In this document: in pieces, positions 8,074 through 16,656 of the stretch | How positions within the stretch are numbered: position 1 is the first letter of the stretch | Layout of the letters: each line of letters opens with the position of its first letter | Source: Prochlorococcaceae cyanobacterium jk18x1bzbins.87 | GTDB lineage: Bacteria; Cyanobacteriota; Cyanobacteriia; PCC-6307; Cyanobiaceae | DNA length: 35,730 nucleotides | Direction of reading: 5' to 3' | Assembly (NCBI GenBank): GCA_022826535.1 | Contig: JAJDUS010000115.1 | Location: forward strand, 1 to 35,730 | Translations under genes and position numbers: made by a program | Notes under the pieces: generated by a model | Told to the model about the DNA's origin: nothing | What the model saw: only the letters and a program-made list of their open reading frames with translations | The model's database searches: none

Positions 8074-9687
8074 ATGGATGCAGTAGAGGCCCAGGGCGGC
8101 TCCTTGGCCATTGACCTGGGGAGCAGCAACACGGTTGTGGCTCACCAACCAGCCACGGGCGGGCCGCCCCGTCTGCTGCACATACCGGACTACAGCCATG
8201 GGAATGGGCCCATCGTCCCTACCCTGCTCTATTGCGCCAATGACTGCGCTACATCCCGCCTGAAGTCCCCTCAGCACCCGTGCCTTGTGGGACGCCAGGT
8301 CATTGAGGCTGGTCTCCTGGAGGCCATGCACCAGCCCCCCGCTGAACTGTATTGCCAATTCAAGCGCTCCATTGGTGCCCGTCCCCGTTCCCGGCAGGTG
8401 GAGCGGGCCGAGCGTGGTGGCGCCTTATTTCTGGAACATCTGTGGCAGGCCCTTCAGTGGCAAACGCCTCCGGAGCGGCTGGTGCTCACCGCCCCTGTGG
8501 ATGCCTTTGCCGGCTACCGCCGTTGGCTGCTGGACCATGGCGGCAGGCTGCCTGTGCCGGAGCTGGCCCTGGTGGATGAACCCACGGCGGCGGCCCTCGG
8601 CTCCGGCCTGCCCCCAGGCAGCCATGTGCTGGTGGTGGATCTGGGGGCAGGCACCAGTGATCTGGCCCTTGTGCAGATTCAGGGGGGAGAAGGTCAGGCC
8701 AGGCCCATCTCCCAATTGCTCCGTTTTAACGGGAACGACCTGGTGCGATCCTCCCAGCACCTGCGGGTGGCCCGGGTGGTGGGGAAGGCGGGTGCGGCCG
8801 TGGGGGGCCGTGATCTGGACCAATGGATTGCCAGCCACATGGCCCCCCAGACCAGGGGATCCCTGCCGGAGGCCTGGATTCAGGCGGCGGAGCAGCTCAA
8901 GTGCCAACTCAGCGCCAAGGATCAGGCCACAGTGGATGTGATCCAGCCTGAAGGGGGCGTGACACCTTGGCAACTGAAGCGTTCCACCCTGGAGGGACTC
9001 CTGGAGCGGCAGGGTTTTCTCCGTCTTCTAGATAATTTATTGAAGCAGGTGGCCATTGCCGCCCGCCGTGAAGGCTTGGACATGCTGCGTCTGACCGCTG
9101 TTCTCCCGGTTGGGGGAACAAGTTGTCTACCCCTGGTGCGCCGCTGGATTGACCAGCGCCTGCCGAGCGTCCCCTGCTGTGCCCGGCAACCTCTTACAGC
9201 GGTGGCCTATGGCGCGTTGGCCCTGACCCCCAATGTGCAAGTGCGGGATGTGCTGAGCCGTGGTGTGGCGCTTCGGTACTGGGATCGGCGCCAACAGGCC
9301 TATTGCTGGCATCCCCTCTACTGGGCTGGCCAGCCCTGGCCAACGGAATCCCCCTTGCAGATTCGCCTCGCCCCAGCCCATGCTCACCAATCCGCCCTTG
9401 AGTTGGTACTGGCAGAGGTGAGCGCTGATCTGCGGCGGGAAGTTGTCTTTGTGGATGGGCAACCCCAACTGCTGGAGGAGCAGGCCCCAGCGGCCACCAT
9501 GGACCCCTGGCCCACCAGTTTTCCACCCCTGCCGCTCCCGGACCAAGCCCAGCCCGGTGAAGATGCCTTGCTGCTGATGTTCAGCATTACGGATGACCGC
9601 CACCTTCATCTGCAGGTGAAAAGTCTGCTTGGCGGACAATCCGTTGCAGAATTGAAAGGTCCCCTTGATCTTGGCCCACTGCGCTGA
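8074..9687 (+). CDS. Hsp70-family (DnaK-like) ATPase with divergent C-terminus
   Basis: A 537-residue actin-fold ATPase related to DnaK. The phosphate-1 loop (AIDLGSSNTVVA, about residues 11-22), DEPTAAAL (about 168), the phosphate-2 loop (VVDLGAGTSDLAL, about 188-200) and the adenosine segment (PVGGTSCLPLV) are present in order. The C-terminal 150 residues do not resemble a normal substrate-binding domain and it lacks an EEVD-like tail, so client handling may differ. It begins 2 bp after the metallo-beta-lactamase-fold gene and is followed 14 bp later by a membrane-anchored helical protein, suggesting a functional pair. Confidence 0.85.
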   Translation: MDAVEAQGGSLAIDLGSSNTVVAHQPATGGPPRLLHIPDYSHGNGPIVPTLLYCANDCATSRLKSPQHPCLVGRQVIEAGLLEAMHQPPAELYCQFKRSIGARPRSRQVERAERGGALFLEHLWQALQWQTPPERLVLTAPVDAFAGYRRWLLDHGGRLPVPELALVDEPTAAALGSGLPPGSHVLVVDLGAGTSDLALVQIQGGEGQARPISQLLRFNGNDLVRSSQHLRVARVVGKAGAAVGGRDLDQWIASHMAPQTRGSLPEAWIQAAEQLKCQLSAKDQATVDVIQPEGGVTPWQLKRSTLEGLLERQGFLRLLDNLLKQVAIAARREGLDMLRLTAVLPVGGTSCLPLVRRWIDQRLPSVPCCARQPLTAVAYGALALTPNVQVRDVLSRGVALRYWDRRQQAYCWHPLYWAGQPWPTESPLQIRLAPAHAHQSALELVLAEVSADLRREVVFVDGQPQLLEEQAPAATMDPWPTSFPPLPLPDQAQPGEDALLLMFSITDDRHLHLQVKSLLGGQSVAELKGPLDLGPLR

Positions 9688-9701
9688 GCCAGCCGTGAAC
9701 C

Positions 9702-10535
9702 ATGAACCGCTTCGCCTCCCTGCAGCACTGGCTCCGGCCCATGGCGGTGGCGATCACGGTCGTCCTGGTGCTCAAGGCAGTGGTCCATGGCTGGCAACAT
9801 CAGTTGACCCAACGTTTGCAGCGCTCGGTAACAGACGAAGATCACACCGCCTGCGTCGCCTCAGGTGAACAACTGGCCCATCTGCGCCCCCTGGAGCGGG
9901 CCGAAGCCAGGCAATTGGCCCATTGCCGTCGCATCCTGGCCAGTGACTATTGGGTGGCGGGTGAGCATCAAAAGGCCCTGGATCTCCTGGAGCGCCTCCT
10001 GGCTTCACCCCAGATGGTTGCTGCGGATCAAGCGCAACTCTCTGAATGGGTGCGCCAACGCAAGGATCGGGCGGTGGAGCATTACCGCCAGGGGGAGCTA
10101 TCCACGGCGGTGGCCCTGCTACGGGAGTTCAGTGATCTGCAGGACCCTCATCGGGATACCTTGATTGAAAGCCTTCAGGTTCGCTGGAATCTCAACCGGC
10201 AACTCCATGAACAGGCCATGGAGCTCAGGGCTGAGGAGCGCTGGTGGGACGCCCTGGATGCCATCAACCAGCTGGATCACCCCTGGTGGCGTGCCCATGC
10301 CAAGCCCCTTCAGGAGGAGATTGTGACGGCCACCCGGGCCTTGGCCGGGCAAAGCTTGGGGCGCGATGGCCACAACGGCAGGGTCCGCCACAACGTCCCC
10401 CTCGATGACCTGGACCGCCGTGTTCGCCTCCACCTGACCCGCAGTGCGGACCCCTGGCATGCCTATGTTCAGGCCTGTGATGAGTTAGGGGGTGTGGTGA
10501 TGAGTTACGGTCCCGAAAGCGTCTGTCGCCGTTGA
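9702..10535 (+). CDS. Membrane-anchored helical-repeat (TPR-like) protein of unknown function
   Basis: A 277-residue protein with one transmembrane helix near the N-terminus (about residues 14-27, PMAVAITVVLVLKA). A long, alanine/leucine-rich helical region follows, with TPR-like pairs such as YWVAGEHQKALDLLERLL and YRQGELSTAVALLREF. The orientation suggested is a membrane anchor with the repeat domain on one face. It lies 14 bp behind the Hsp70-like gene in the same orientation and is a candidate co-chaperone or membrane tether for it. I do not recognise a named family. Confidence 0.7.
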   Translation: MNRFASLQHWLRPMAVAITVVLVLKAVVHGWQHQLTQRLQRSVTDEDHTACVASGEQLAHLRPLERAEARQLAHCRRILASDYWVAGEHQKALDLLERLLASPQMVAADQAQLSEWVRQRKDRAVEHYRQGELSTAVALLREFSDLQDPHRDTLIESLQVRWNLNRQLHEQAMELRAEERWWDALDAINQLDHPWWRAHAKPLQEEIVTATRALAGQSLGRDGHNGRVRHNVPLDDLDRRVRLHLTRSADPWHAYVQACDELGGVVMSYGPESVCRR

Positions 10536-10632
10536 GGAAGGGGAAGTATTGAAACAGGCCCTTCCCCCTGGCCCGCCCCCCTATGCCGTGTGTGACAAAA
10601 TCAACGCCGTACAGTCTCAATGGACAATCGCC

Positions 10633-10854
10633 ATGCAGCCGGGTGACCGGGTCCGGGTCAAGAAATCCGTCATCGTCTACAGCCACCCCAAACACCGGTC
10701 CAAGCCGTTTGACATGCATGGTCAAGAGGGGGAAGTGAAGGAGATCATCAGCACCTGGAAGGGGGGGGAACCCCTGAGCGCCACCCTTCCCGTGGTTGTG
10801 GTCTTTGGCCGCACCCGCCTCCACTTCCAGCCCGATGAGCTGGAACTCTGCTGA
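10633..10854 (+). CDS. ftrV: Ferredoxin-thioredoxin reductase, variable (alpha) chain
   Basis: Structural subunit of the heterodimeric ferredoxin-thioredoxin reductase, which passes photosynthetic electrons from ferredoxin to thioredoxin. The 73 residues from ATG 10633 match the family: QPGDRVRVK, VIVYSHPKHR, FDMHGQEGEV, a short linker and LPVVVVFGR near the end. The same frame can be extended upstream to 10549, but the family begins at the MxPGDRVRV block, so the ATG is preferred. The catalytic [4Fe-4S] chain ftrC is not in the window. It is convergent with pyrR. Confidence 0.92.
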   Translation: MQPGDRVRVKKSVIVYSHPKHRSKPFDMHGQEGEVKEIISTWKGGEPLSATLPVVVVFGRTRLHFQPDELELC

Positions 10855-10867
10855 GGGGGTCTTGCCC

Positions 10868-11422
10868 TCAAGGGGGGGGGGCCTTGGGCAACAGGATAAC
10901 CCCCTCCTCCGGATCTGTGGGCCGCAGTTGAAGCCGGATGAACTCGCTGCGCCGGGTGGGCACGTTGCGGCCAACGAAATCCGCCTGCAGGGGAAGCTCT
11001 CGATGGCCCCGATCCACCATGACCAGCAGCCGCACCGTGCGGGGATTGCCCCAGATCAAGAGGGCATCAAGGGCGGCGCGGGCTGTTCGCCCTGTAAACA
11101 GCACGTCGTCCACCAGTACCACCTCCCGGCCATCCACAGGAACGGGTAAGACTGTGGCCTGGGGTAGCCTGGTGGGGACCGTGCGCAGGTCATCCCGGTG
11201 AAAGGTGGGATCCAGACTGCCCGCCTCAATCACCTGCCCAGCCAGCCGCCCCAACTCCTCCGCCAACACCTTTGCCAAAGGAACGCCACGGCTGGGGATA
11301 CCCAGCAGGAGCAACTGGCTGGGGTCATGGGCGGCCTCCAGCACCTGGGATGCCAAGCGGGTCATGGTGCGGCGCAGCGCAGGACCCGAAAGAATCACAA
11401 CAAATGGCAAATCTAGCCCCAT
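10868..11422 (-). CDS. pyrR: Bifunctional pyr operon attenuator / uracil phosphoribosyltransferase
   Basis: A 184-residue PyrR-type phosphoribosyltransferase that in many bacteria binds pyr mRNA and also makes UMP from uracil and PRPP. The N-terminal block ILSGPALRRTMTRLASQVLE and the PRPP loop VVLVDDVLFTGRTARAAL are diagnostic. ATG 11422 gives the usual length; the frame extends to 11494 without homology. The last residues (KAPPP) are encoded in a run of ten C (minus strand), so slippage there would change the C-terminus. No pyrimidine biosynthesis operon is adjacent. Confidence 0.92.
   Translation of the reverse strand: MGLDLPFVVILSGPALRRTMTRLASQVLEAAHDPSQLLLLGIPSRGVPLAKVLAEELGRLAGQVIEAGSLDPTFHRDDLRTVPTRLPQATVLPVPVDGREVVLVDDVLFTGRTARAALDALLIWGNPRTVRLLVMVDRGHRELPLQADFVGRNVPTRRSEFIRLQLRPTDPEEGVILLPKAPPP
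10872..10881. repeat. Homopolymer of 10 G at the 3' end of pyrR
   Basis: Ten Gs on the plus strand encode the final alanine and prolines of PyrR on the minus strand, immediately before its stop. A one-base slip would shift the stop and alter the extreme C-terminus. Confidence 0.85.
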
Positions 11423-11575
11423 AAACGTTGGGAAATGCTCACTTAATGGGCCGGGATTGGGACAAATGGCTCCAGAGGCCCCATGATTGGGCAAGCTACG
11501 GTCAGAACCACTCCATTCAACCGCAACCGACCGAACAATCCCTCCAAACCCCCCAACCGAGGAGAATAATCACCG

Positions 11576-13243
11576 GTGACCGCAGTTCCCATCATCCACC
11601 GTCAGGATGCCATCCCTGGCACATTTCGCCGTCCCATGGATCGTCAACCCCAAGAGGCGCCTGTGGTGCTGGTGATCCTGGATGGATGGGGGCATCGTGA
11701 TAGCCCTGCCGACAATGCCATCCGTGTGGCCAGGACACCCAACATGGATGCCCTGTGGCAGACCTATCCCCACACCTTGATTCAGGCCAGTGGGTCTGCC
11801 GTGGGTCTGCCGGATGGGCAGATGGGCAATTCCGAGGTGGGACATCTCACCATTGGCTCCGGGCGGGTTGTGCGCCAGGAGCTTGTGCGCATTGGCCATG
11901 CGATTCAGGATGGGTCCTTCGCACGGAATCCCCAATTCAACGCCCTGGCGCAGCGGCTTGAGGATCGAAGCGCCACACTCCACTTGTTTGGCCTGTTGTC
12001 GGATGGGGGTGTCCATAGCCATGTGGATCATCTGGCGGGTCTGCTCCATTGGGCCGCCCGCCGGCGGTTTTCCCGTGTCTGTGTCCATGGCGTCACGGAT
12101 GGACGTGATACTGCTGATCATGCCGGTCTGGGGCATGTGAAGGACTTACAGCAGTTGATGAACAGCCTCAACTGTGGCCAGCTCACCACCCTCTGTGGCC
12201 GCTACTGGGCCATGGACCGTGATCACCGCTGGGAACGCACCGCCAAGATCTACCGCCTCCTCACGGAGGATGACAACAATCATCACCTCAACCCTGTGGC
12301 CGCCATTGAAGCCAGCTATGGGGAGGGGGTTGGCGATGAGTTTCTTGAGCCCCACCGCTTTGGGGAGGGAACCCTACAGCCGGGGGACGGGCTGATTTGC
12401 TTCAACTTTCGTCCAGACCGGGTGCGTCAGATCATCCGCGCTTTGGTGTTGGAAGACTTCAATGGGTTTCCCCGTCCCACATGGCCCAGCCCCCTGGATG
12501 CAGTCACCTTCACCCAATATGAGCATGGCCTGCCGGTGGGTGTTGCTTTCCCCCCCCAGCCCCTGGACCACCTGCTGGGAGATGTGGTGGCTGAGCATGG
12601 TCTTCGTCAGTTCCGCATTGCTGAAACGGAGAAATATCCGCACGTGACCTACTTCTTCAACGGGGGAAAGGAACGGCCATTGCCTGGAGAGGATCGCCAT
12701 CTAGTGCCTTCCCCCAAAGTGGCTACCTATGATCAGGCACCAGCCATGTCCGCATGGGATGTGACCGATGGGGTCATTAGCGCCATTGCCAAGGGTGTTT
12801 ACTCCTTGATTGTGGTCAATTACGCCAACCCGGATATGGTGGGTCACACCGGGGTCATGGACGCGGCGGTGCAGGCCATTGAAACGGTGGATGCCTGCGT
12901 GGGCCGGATCGCGGAAGCCACCAACTGGTCCGGGGGGTCCATGATCATCACGGCGGACCACGGTAACGCAGAAACCATGCGCTCCCCCGAGGGCAAACCC
13001 TGGACGGCCCACACCACCAATCCCGTTCCTTTGCTGTTGCTTGAGGGGGAAAAGCGCAAAATCCCTGGCAGGGGCAACGTGGTGGAGTTGCGGGGCAACG
13101 GCACATTGGCGGATTTGGCGCCCACCATTCTCCAGATTCTCCAGGTTCCGGTTCCGCCAGCCATGGGTGGCCGTAGTCTCATTGCTTCTTCCCATGCACC
13201 GCCTGTTGCCGCTGAGCGGGCAGCCCAGGCCCTGGGCGTTTAG
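11576..13243 (+). CDS. gpmI: 2,3-bisphosphoglycerate-independent phosphoglycerate mutase
   Basis: Glycolytic interconversion of 3- and 2-phosphoglycerate by a manganese-dependent alkaline-phosphatase-fold enzyme. It has 555 residues from GTG 11576, which has an AGGAG about 10 nt upstream. ATG 11636 would remove 20 residues and is the alternative. Diagnostic segments are LVILDGWGHR near the start, the phosphoserine nucleophile in MGNSEVGH (Ser86), HGVTDGRDT and TADHGNAE. secG follows about 30 bp downstream in the same direction, a known cyanobacterial pairing. Confidence 0.95.
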   Translation: MTAVPIIHRQDAIPGTFRRPMDRQPQEAPVVLVILDGWGHRDSPADNAIRVARTPNMDALWQTYPHTLIQASGSAVGLPDGQMGNSEVGHLTIGSGRVVRQELVRIGHAIQDGSFARNPQFNALAQRLEDRSATLHLFGLLSDGGVHSHVDHLAGLLHWAARRRFSRVCVHGVTDGRDTADHAGLGHVKDLQQLMNSLNCGQLTTLCGRYWAMDRDHRWERTAKIYRLLTEDDNNHHLNPVAAIEASYGEGVGDEFLEPHRFGEGTLQPGDGLICFNFRPDRVRQIIRALVLEDFNGFPRPTWPSPLDAVTFTQYEHGLPVGVAFPPQPLDHLLGDVVAEHGLRQFRIAETEKYPHVTYFFNGGKERPLPGEDRHLVPSPKVATYDQAPAMSAWDVTDGVISAIAKGVYSLIVVNYANPDMVGHTGVMDAAVQAIETVDACVGRIAEATNWSGGSMIITADHGNAETMRSPEGKPWTAHTTNPVPLLLLEGEKRKIPGRGNVVELRGNGTLADLAPTILQILQVPVPPAMGGRSLIASSHAPPVAAERAAQALGV

Positions 13244-13274
13244 GCTGATCCCCAGTTCCTGACTTCCACGACGG

Positions 13275-13622
13275 TTGCTTAACTCGTTTGCGCTCATCAT
13301 CTGGCTCATCACAGGTGTTCTTCTGATCGTCACCGTTCTCCTCCACAGTCCGAAGGGGGACGGGATGGGGGGCATGGCCGTTGGGGCTGCGGCCGGCATG
13401 TTTAGCAGTACCCGCAGTGCGGAAAGCACGCTGAACCGCACCACCTGGATCTTGGTGACCATCTTTTTGCTGTTGGCTGTGCTCCTGAGTGCGGGCTGGC
13501 TGCAACCCGACCTCCAGCAAGGTGGACTCTCCCCGGTGACTGTCCCACCGACCCCATCTGATGAGATTGCCCCTGGGGATGTGTCGCCCCCACCAGCCAT
13601 ACCGGAGGAGGAAACCCCGTGA
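13275..13622 (+). CDS. secG: Protein-export membrane protein SecG
   Basis: Small subunit of the SecYEG translocon. It has 115 residues from TTG 13275. There are two transmembrane helices (LIIWLITGVLLIVTVLLH and WILVTIFLLLAVLLSAGWL) flanking the conserved PKGDGMGG...GMFSSTRSAES loop. The C-terminal proline/acid-rich tail (about 35 residues) is longer than in E. coli and probably disordered. It is co-directional with gpmI and convergent with the DUF7734-like gene. Confidence 0.93.
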   Translation: MLNSFALIIWLITGVLLIVTVLLHSPKGDGMGGMAVGAAAGMFSSTRSAESTLNRTTWILVTIFLLLAVLLSAGWLQPDLQQGGLSPVTVPPTPSDEIAPGDVSPPPAIPEEETP

Positions 13623-13660
13623 GTCCTGTGCCCTTGCACCAGAGTTACGCCAGAGGACAC

Positions 13661-13996
13661 CTAATGGGTGACCCATGGTGAATTCCCGCTGAGGGCTTGC
13701 CAAAATGCCTCTGGTGCCCTGGCGGGTTGCAGGATCTGCTCCCCATCGGGTTGCAGGGGCGCCTTCAGAATTTCAATGGTCTCCAGTTGATCACCGGCCT
13801 GCAGGAGGGACCCATCGGCATCAACTGTGGTGCTGTGGCTGGTGCTGCTGCTAAAGCCACGGAACAGGATCAACTCGAAGGGCTCGCCACTGACCAAGTG
13901 GCCACGACACCGCAGCACCCAATTGGGGTGGTGGGCGCTGAGGGCCTCCAGGCGCTGATGCTGGTCCGAGTCAGAAACCACCAGCCACCCGGCCAA
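13661..13996 (-). CDS. Conserved cyanobacterial/plastid protein, DUF7734-like
   Basis: A soluble protein of up to 111 residues, with no known function. The patterns RLEALSAHHPNWVLRC, FELILFRGFSSSTSHST and a later glutamine/proline segment resemble a small cyanobacterial and chloroplast family that I recall as DUF7734; the name is from memory. TTG 13996 overlaps the upstream DUF3177 gene by 26 bp. A GTG a few codons later is also possible. It is convergent with secG. Confidence 0.6.
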   Translation of the reverse strand: MAGWLVVSDSDQHQRLEALSAHHPNWVLRCRGHLVSGEPFELILFRGFSSSTSHSTTVDADGSLLQAGDQLETIEILKAPLQPDGEQILQPARAPEAFWQALSGNSPWVTH

Positions 13997-14603
13997 AGCG
14001 AGGCCATCGCACCAGGAGCCATTGCAGGAAGAACCCCGTATAAACTACAAGAAAGAGCCATCCAGCCACCCTGGCTCCACCCGTGGTCCAGGGGGCACCA
14101 AAGAGAAAATTCAGGGCGTTGGCCAGCAACTGGCTGAAACCACCCGGAGCATGCTGCCAGAGGGGACAGACGGAGCTTGCTTCCCACCCCCCCAGACACC
14201 TCAGGGACGCCACACTGGCGATGCCCCCCACCGCAGCGAACACCGTCAGGCCCCAACGCCAGATTCGTGTCACGAGGGGAAGGGGGCGCCAGGGGGGAAG
14301 GTCTGCCAGTTCATCATTGATATCTTCCCAGAACCAGAGGCTACCCAGGATCAACAGATGGGCAACCACGGCAACGGCAAAGGCCATGGGCGCTGCGCCA
14401 GCCAGCAGCAACACGGTGATGGCCAACAGGCTGGACACCTTCCAATACAGGTTCAGCAGTCTGCCAATGGCGCCTTCCCGTTGCACAGTGGCCCAGATGA
14501 GCAAAATCAGGGGCAGGGCGATGGTGAGCACCACAGCCGCCCGATATTCCGCCCAAATCAATCGCTGCAACCACTGCAACGTATCCGGATCCATGCTCAT
14601 CAT
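13971..14603 (-). CDS. DUF3177 integral membrane protein
   Basis: A 210-residue polytopic membrane protein of the cyanobacterial DUF3177 family, function unknown. About five hydrophobic helices are visible. Characteristic segments are LIWAEYRAAVVLTIALPLILLIW, LLNLYWKVSSLL and LILGSLWFWEDINDEL. Cysteines occur in LRCLGGWEASSVCPLW, possibly a lumenal pair. It is divergent from the FIST-domain gene across a 71-bp region with both starts, and overlaps the DUF7734-like gene. Confidence 0.85.
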   Translation of the reverse strand: MMSMDPDTLQWLQRLIWAEYRAAVVLTIALPLILLIWATVQREGAIGRLLNLYWKVSSLLAITVLLLAGAAPMAFAVAVVAHLLILGSLWFWEDINDELADLPPWRPLPLVTRIWRWGLTVFAAVGGIASVASLRCLGGWEASSVCPLWQHAPGGFSQLLANALNFLFGAPWTTGGARVAGWLFLVVYTGFFLQWLLVRWPRFGRVAGGF

Positions 14604-14674
14604 GTGGAGGGGAAGAAAACAACATAGGCATCCATGATTGTGAATTGAGTAGGGTCAGGTAAACCCGTTCATTG

Positions 14675-15976
14675 ATGCCCATGTTGTCCTGGCTTCAGCG
14701 AGGCCAATCAAGATCTGGCGCGTGGCGCTCTGCCCTCGCCAGTGACGCCTCATTGGAGCAGGCCATCCAGGATCTGGACCAGCAAGCTTCCCTGCGGGGC
14801 TTCGGCATGGCGGATCTGGCAGTGGTGTTTGTCAGCACCAGTTTTGCCAGTGAGCTTTCCCGCGTTCTCCCTCTGCTGCAACGGCGTTTTCAGGCCACCC
14901 ACTGGCTGGGTTGTTGTGGCGGCGGCGTGATCGGTGTGGATCGCCATGGCCAGAGTTGTGAGTTGGAGCAGCAGCCCGCTGTGGGGCTCAGCCTCATCCG
15001 TCTGCCGGGGGCCATCCTCCAGCCCTTCCACGTTGACCTCCAGAACTTGCCTGACCTGGACGGACCCCGTGAACCGTGGTGTCAGTTGGCGGGCATGTCC
15101 CGTGGGGATGCCATCAATGGCCTGCTTTTGCTGGTGGATCCCAGCAGCAGTGGGATCAAGGATTTCCTCAGTGGCCTGGACTACGGCTTTGCCGGTGTGC
15201 CCAAGGTGGGGGGAATCGCGGCGCCCCATGGGGGCGCCGGTGGCTCCCTGCTGTTTCAAGACAGGCTATGCACCGGCGCCATTGGTCTGGCCATTGGTGG
15301 CGACTGGACCGTGCAGGCTGTGGTGGCCCAGGGCTGTCGGCCCATTGGACCCGTTTTTGAGGTGCAGGAGGCCAGGCGCAATGTGGTGCTCAAGCTGCGG
15401 GCCCATGGGCTGGAGACAACAGCGGATGGCCAGGTGCCCGTGGCCTGCCTCCAGGAGGTCATTGCCCGGCTTGATGCCACAGACCGGGAATTGGTGCGCC
15501 ACTCCCTCTTTATTGGCCTGGCGAGCAACAGCTTCTCCCTGGCGCCCCACTCCGGCGATGACTTTCTCATCCGCGCCATCGTGGGGGTGGATCCCCGCAA
15601 TGGCGCCATTGCCATCGCGGACAGCGTCCGTGTCGGGCAACGGCTGCAGTTTCATCTTCGGGACGGGAGCACATCTCGCGCAGAACTCCAACACCTGCTG
15701 GAGCAACAGCGTCGAACAAGGGTGCTCCCCCTGGGGGCCTTTTGCTTCGCCTGTGTTGGCCGTGGCCGTGGCCTCTATGGGGAGCCGGACGTGGACAGCG
15801 GCCTTTGCCGGAGCGCCTATCCTGAATTGCCCATTGGAGGGTTGTTTTGCAGCGGGGAAATCGGCCCTATCCATGGGGTGACCCATCTCCATGGGTTTAC
15901 CGCCAGTTGGAGTTTTCTTGTTCCCAAGGAAGCGCACCAGTCCGCTGCGGTCCCGTCGCCACCACCCCGGAGTTGA
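14675..15976 (+). CDS. FIST N/C-domain sensory protein
   Basis: About 433 residues with a FIST_N domain in the first half (VVFVSTSFASEL, HWLGCCGGGVIG) and a FIST_C domain in the second (VDPRNGAIAIADSVRVGQRLQFHLRD, GAFCFACVGRG, GLFCSGEIGPIHG). FIST domains are thought to bind small ligands, possibly amino acids, in signalling proteins. No output domain is attached, so the partner is unknown. ATG 14675 follows a TTG one codon upstream, and ATG 14681 is equally possible. It is followed by trmB within about 12 bp. Confidence 0.88.
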   Translation: MPMLSWLQRGQSRSGAWRSALASDASLEQAIQDLDQQASLRGFGMADLAVVFVSTSFASELSRVLPLLQRRFQATHWLGCCGGGVIGVDRHGQSCELEQQPAVGLSLIRLPGAILQPFHVDLQNLPDLDGPREPWCQLAGMSRGDAINGLLLLVDPSSSGIKDFLSGLDYGFAGVPKVGGIAAPHGGAGGSLLFQDRLCTGAIGLAIGGDWTVQAVVAQGCRPIGPVFEVQEARRNVVLKLRAHGLETTADGQVPVACLQEVIARLDATDRELVRHSLFIGLASNSFSLAPHSGDDFLIRAIVGVDPRNGAIAIADSVRVGQRLQFHLRDGSTSRAELQHLLEQQRRTRVLPLGAFCFACVGRGRGLYGEPDVDSGLCRSAYPELPIGGLFCSGEIGPIHGVTHLHGFTASWSFLVPKEAHQSAAVPSPPPRS

Positions 15977-15988
15977 GGCGTGGGCTCC

Positions 15989-16642
15989 ATGCGTCAACAT
16001 GTCAATCCCCTGGGGCGCTTTTTCCAGCAACCCCTGGAGTTGCCCAGCCTGACGGCCCTGTTCCCACGGCCCCACCAACCGCTCCATCTGGATCTCGGCT
16101 GTGCCCGGGGACGCTTCCTCATGGACATGGCTGCCCTCCATCCCCAGCGCAATCAGCTGGGCCTGGAAATTCGCCGTCCCCTGGTGGAGCAGGCCGAGAC
16201 CCAAAGGCAACTGCGGCAACTGGACAATCTGCACTATCTGTTCTGCAATGTGACCGTGAGCCTGGCCTCCCTGACCCGCCAGTTGGCGCCGGAACAACTG
16301 CAGTTGGTGACCATCCAGTTTCCTGACCCCTGGTTCAAGCGCAAACACCACAAGCGGCGCCTGCTGCAAGATGATCTGCTGAACACCTTGGCGGCGGCCA
16401 TGGCTCCTGGTGCCCTGTTGTTCCTCCAGAGTGATGTGGGTCCTTTGATGGAGGAGGCCACAACCCTGGTTCAGGCCCAAGGATGTTTTATCCGCCAGCC
16501 GCCGGACTGGTGGCCGGAGAATCCCCTACCGGTGGCCACGGAGCGGGAGCAGCTTGTCCTGGCCAGGGGACTTCCCGTATGGCGCGCCTGCTTCCATCGG
16601 CGGTCACCACCCCTTGACCAGGACGCAACAATGGGGGCCTGA
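15989..16642 (+). CDS. trmB: tRNA (guanine-N7-)-methyltransferase
   Basis: SAM-dependent methylation of G46 in tRNA variable loops. It has 217 residues from ATG 15989. The opening MRQHVNPLGRFFQ is typical of cyanobacterial TrmB; a GTG 9 bp upstream is the alternative. The SAM-binding segment LHLDLGCARGRFL is at about 32-44 and GLEIRRPL at about 58-65. The substrate motif FPDPWFKRKHHKRRL (111-125) is diagnostic. It is between the FIST gene and the ictB-like gene, all co-directional. Confidence 0.95.
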   Translation: MRQHVNPLGRFFQQPLELPSLTALFPRPHQPLHLDLGCARGRFLMDMAALHPQRNQLGLEIRRPLVEQAETQRQLRQLDNLHYLFCNVTVSLASLTRQLAPEQLQLVTIQFPDPWFKRKHHKRRLLQDDLLNTLAAAMAPGALLFLQSDVGPLMEEATTLVQAQGCFIRQPPDWWPENPLPVATEREQLVLARGLPVWRACFHRRSPPLDQDATMGA

Positions 16643-16656
16643 GGTCAGGTCAATCT

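Noticed and set aside
10549-10632. N-terminal extension of ftrV
   Set aside because: The family begins at ATG 10633; the extension has no homology and no good ribosome site.
12701-13660. Minus-strand open frame of about 319 codons
   Set aside because: Antisense to the 3' part of gpmI and to secG, which are well supported.
15266-16480. Minus-strand open frame of about 404 codons
   Set aside because: Antisense to the FIST-domain gene and trmB, both with clear motifs.
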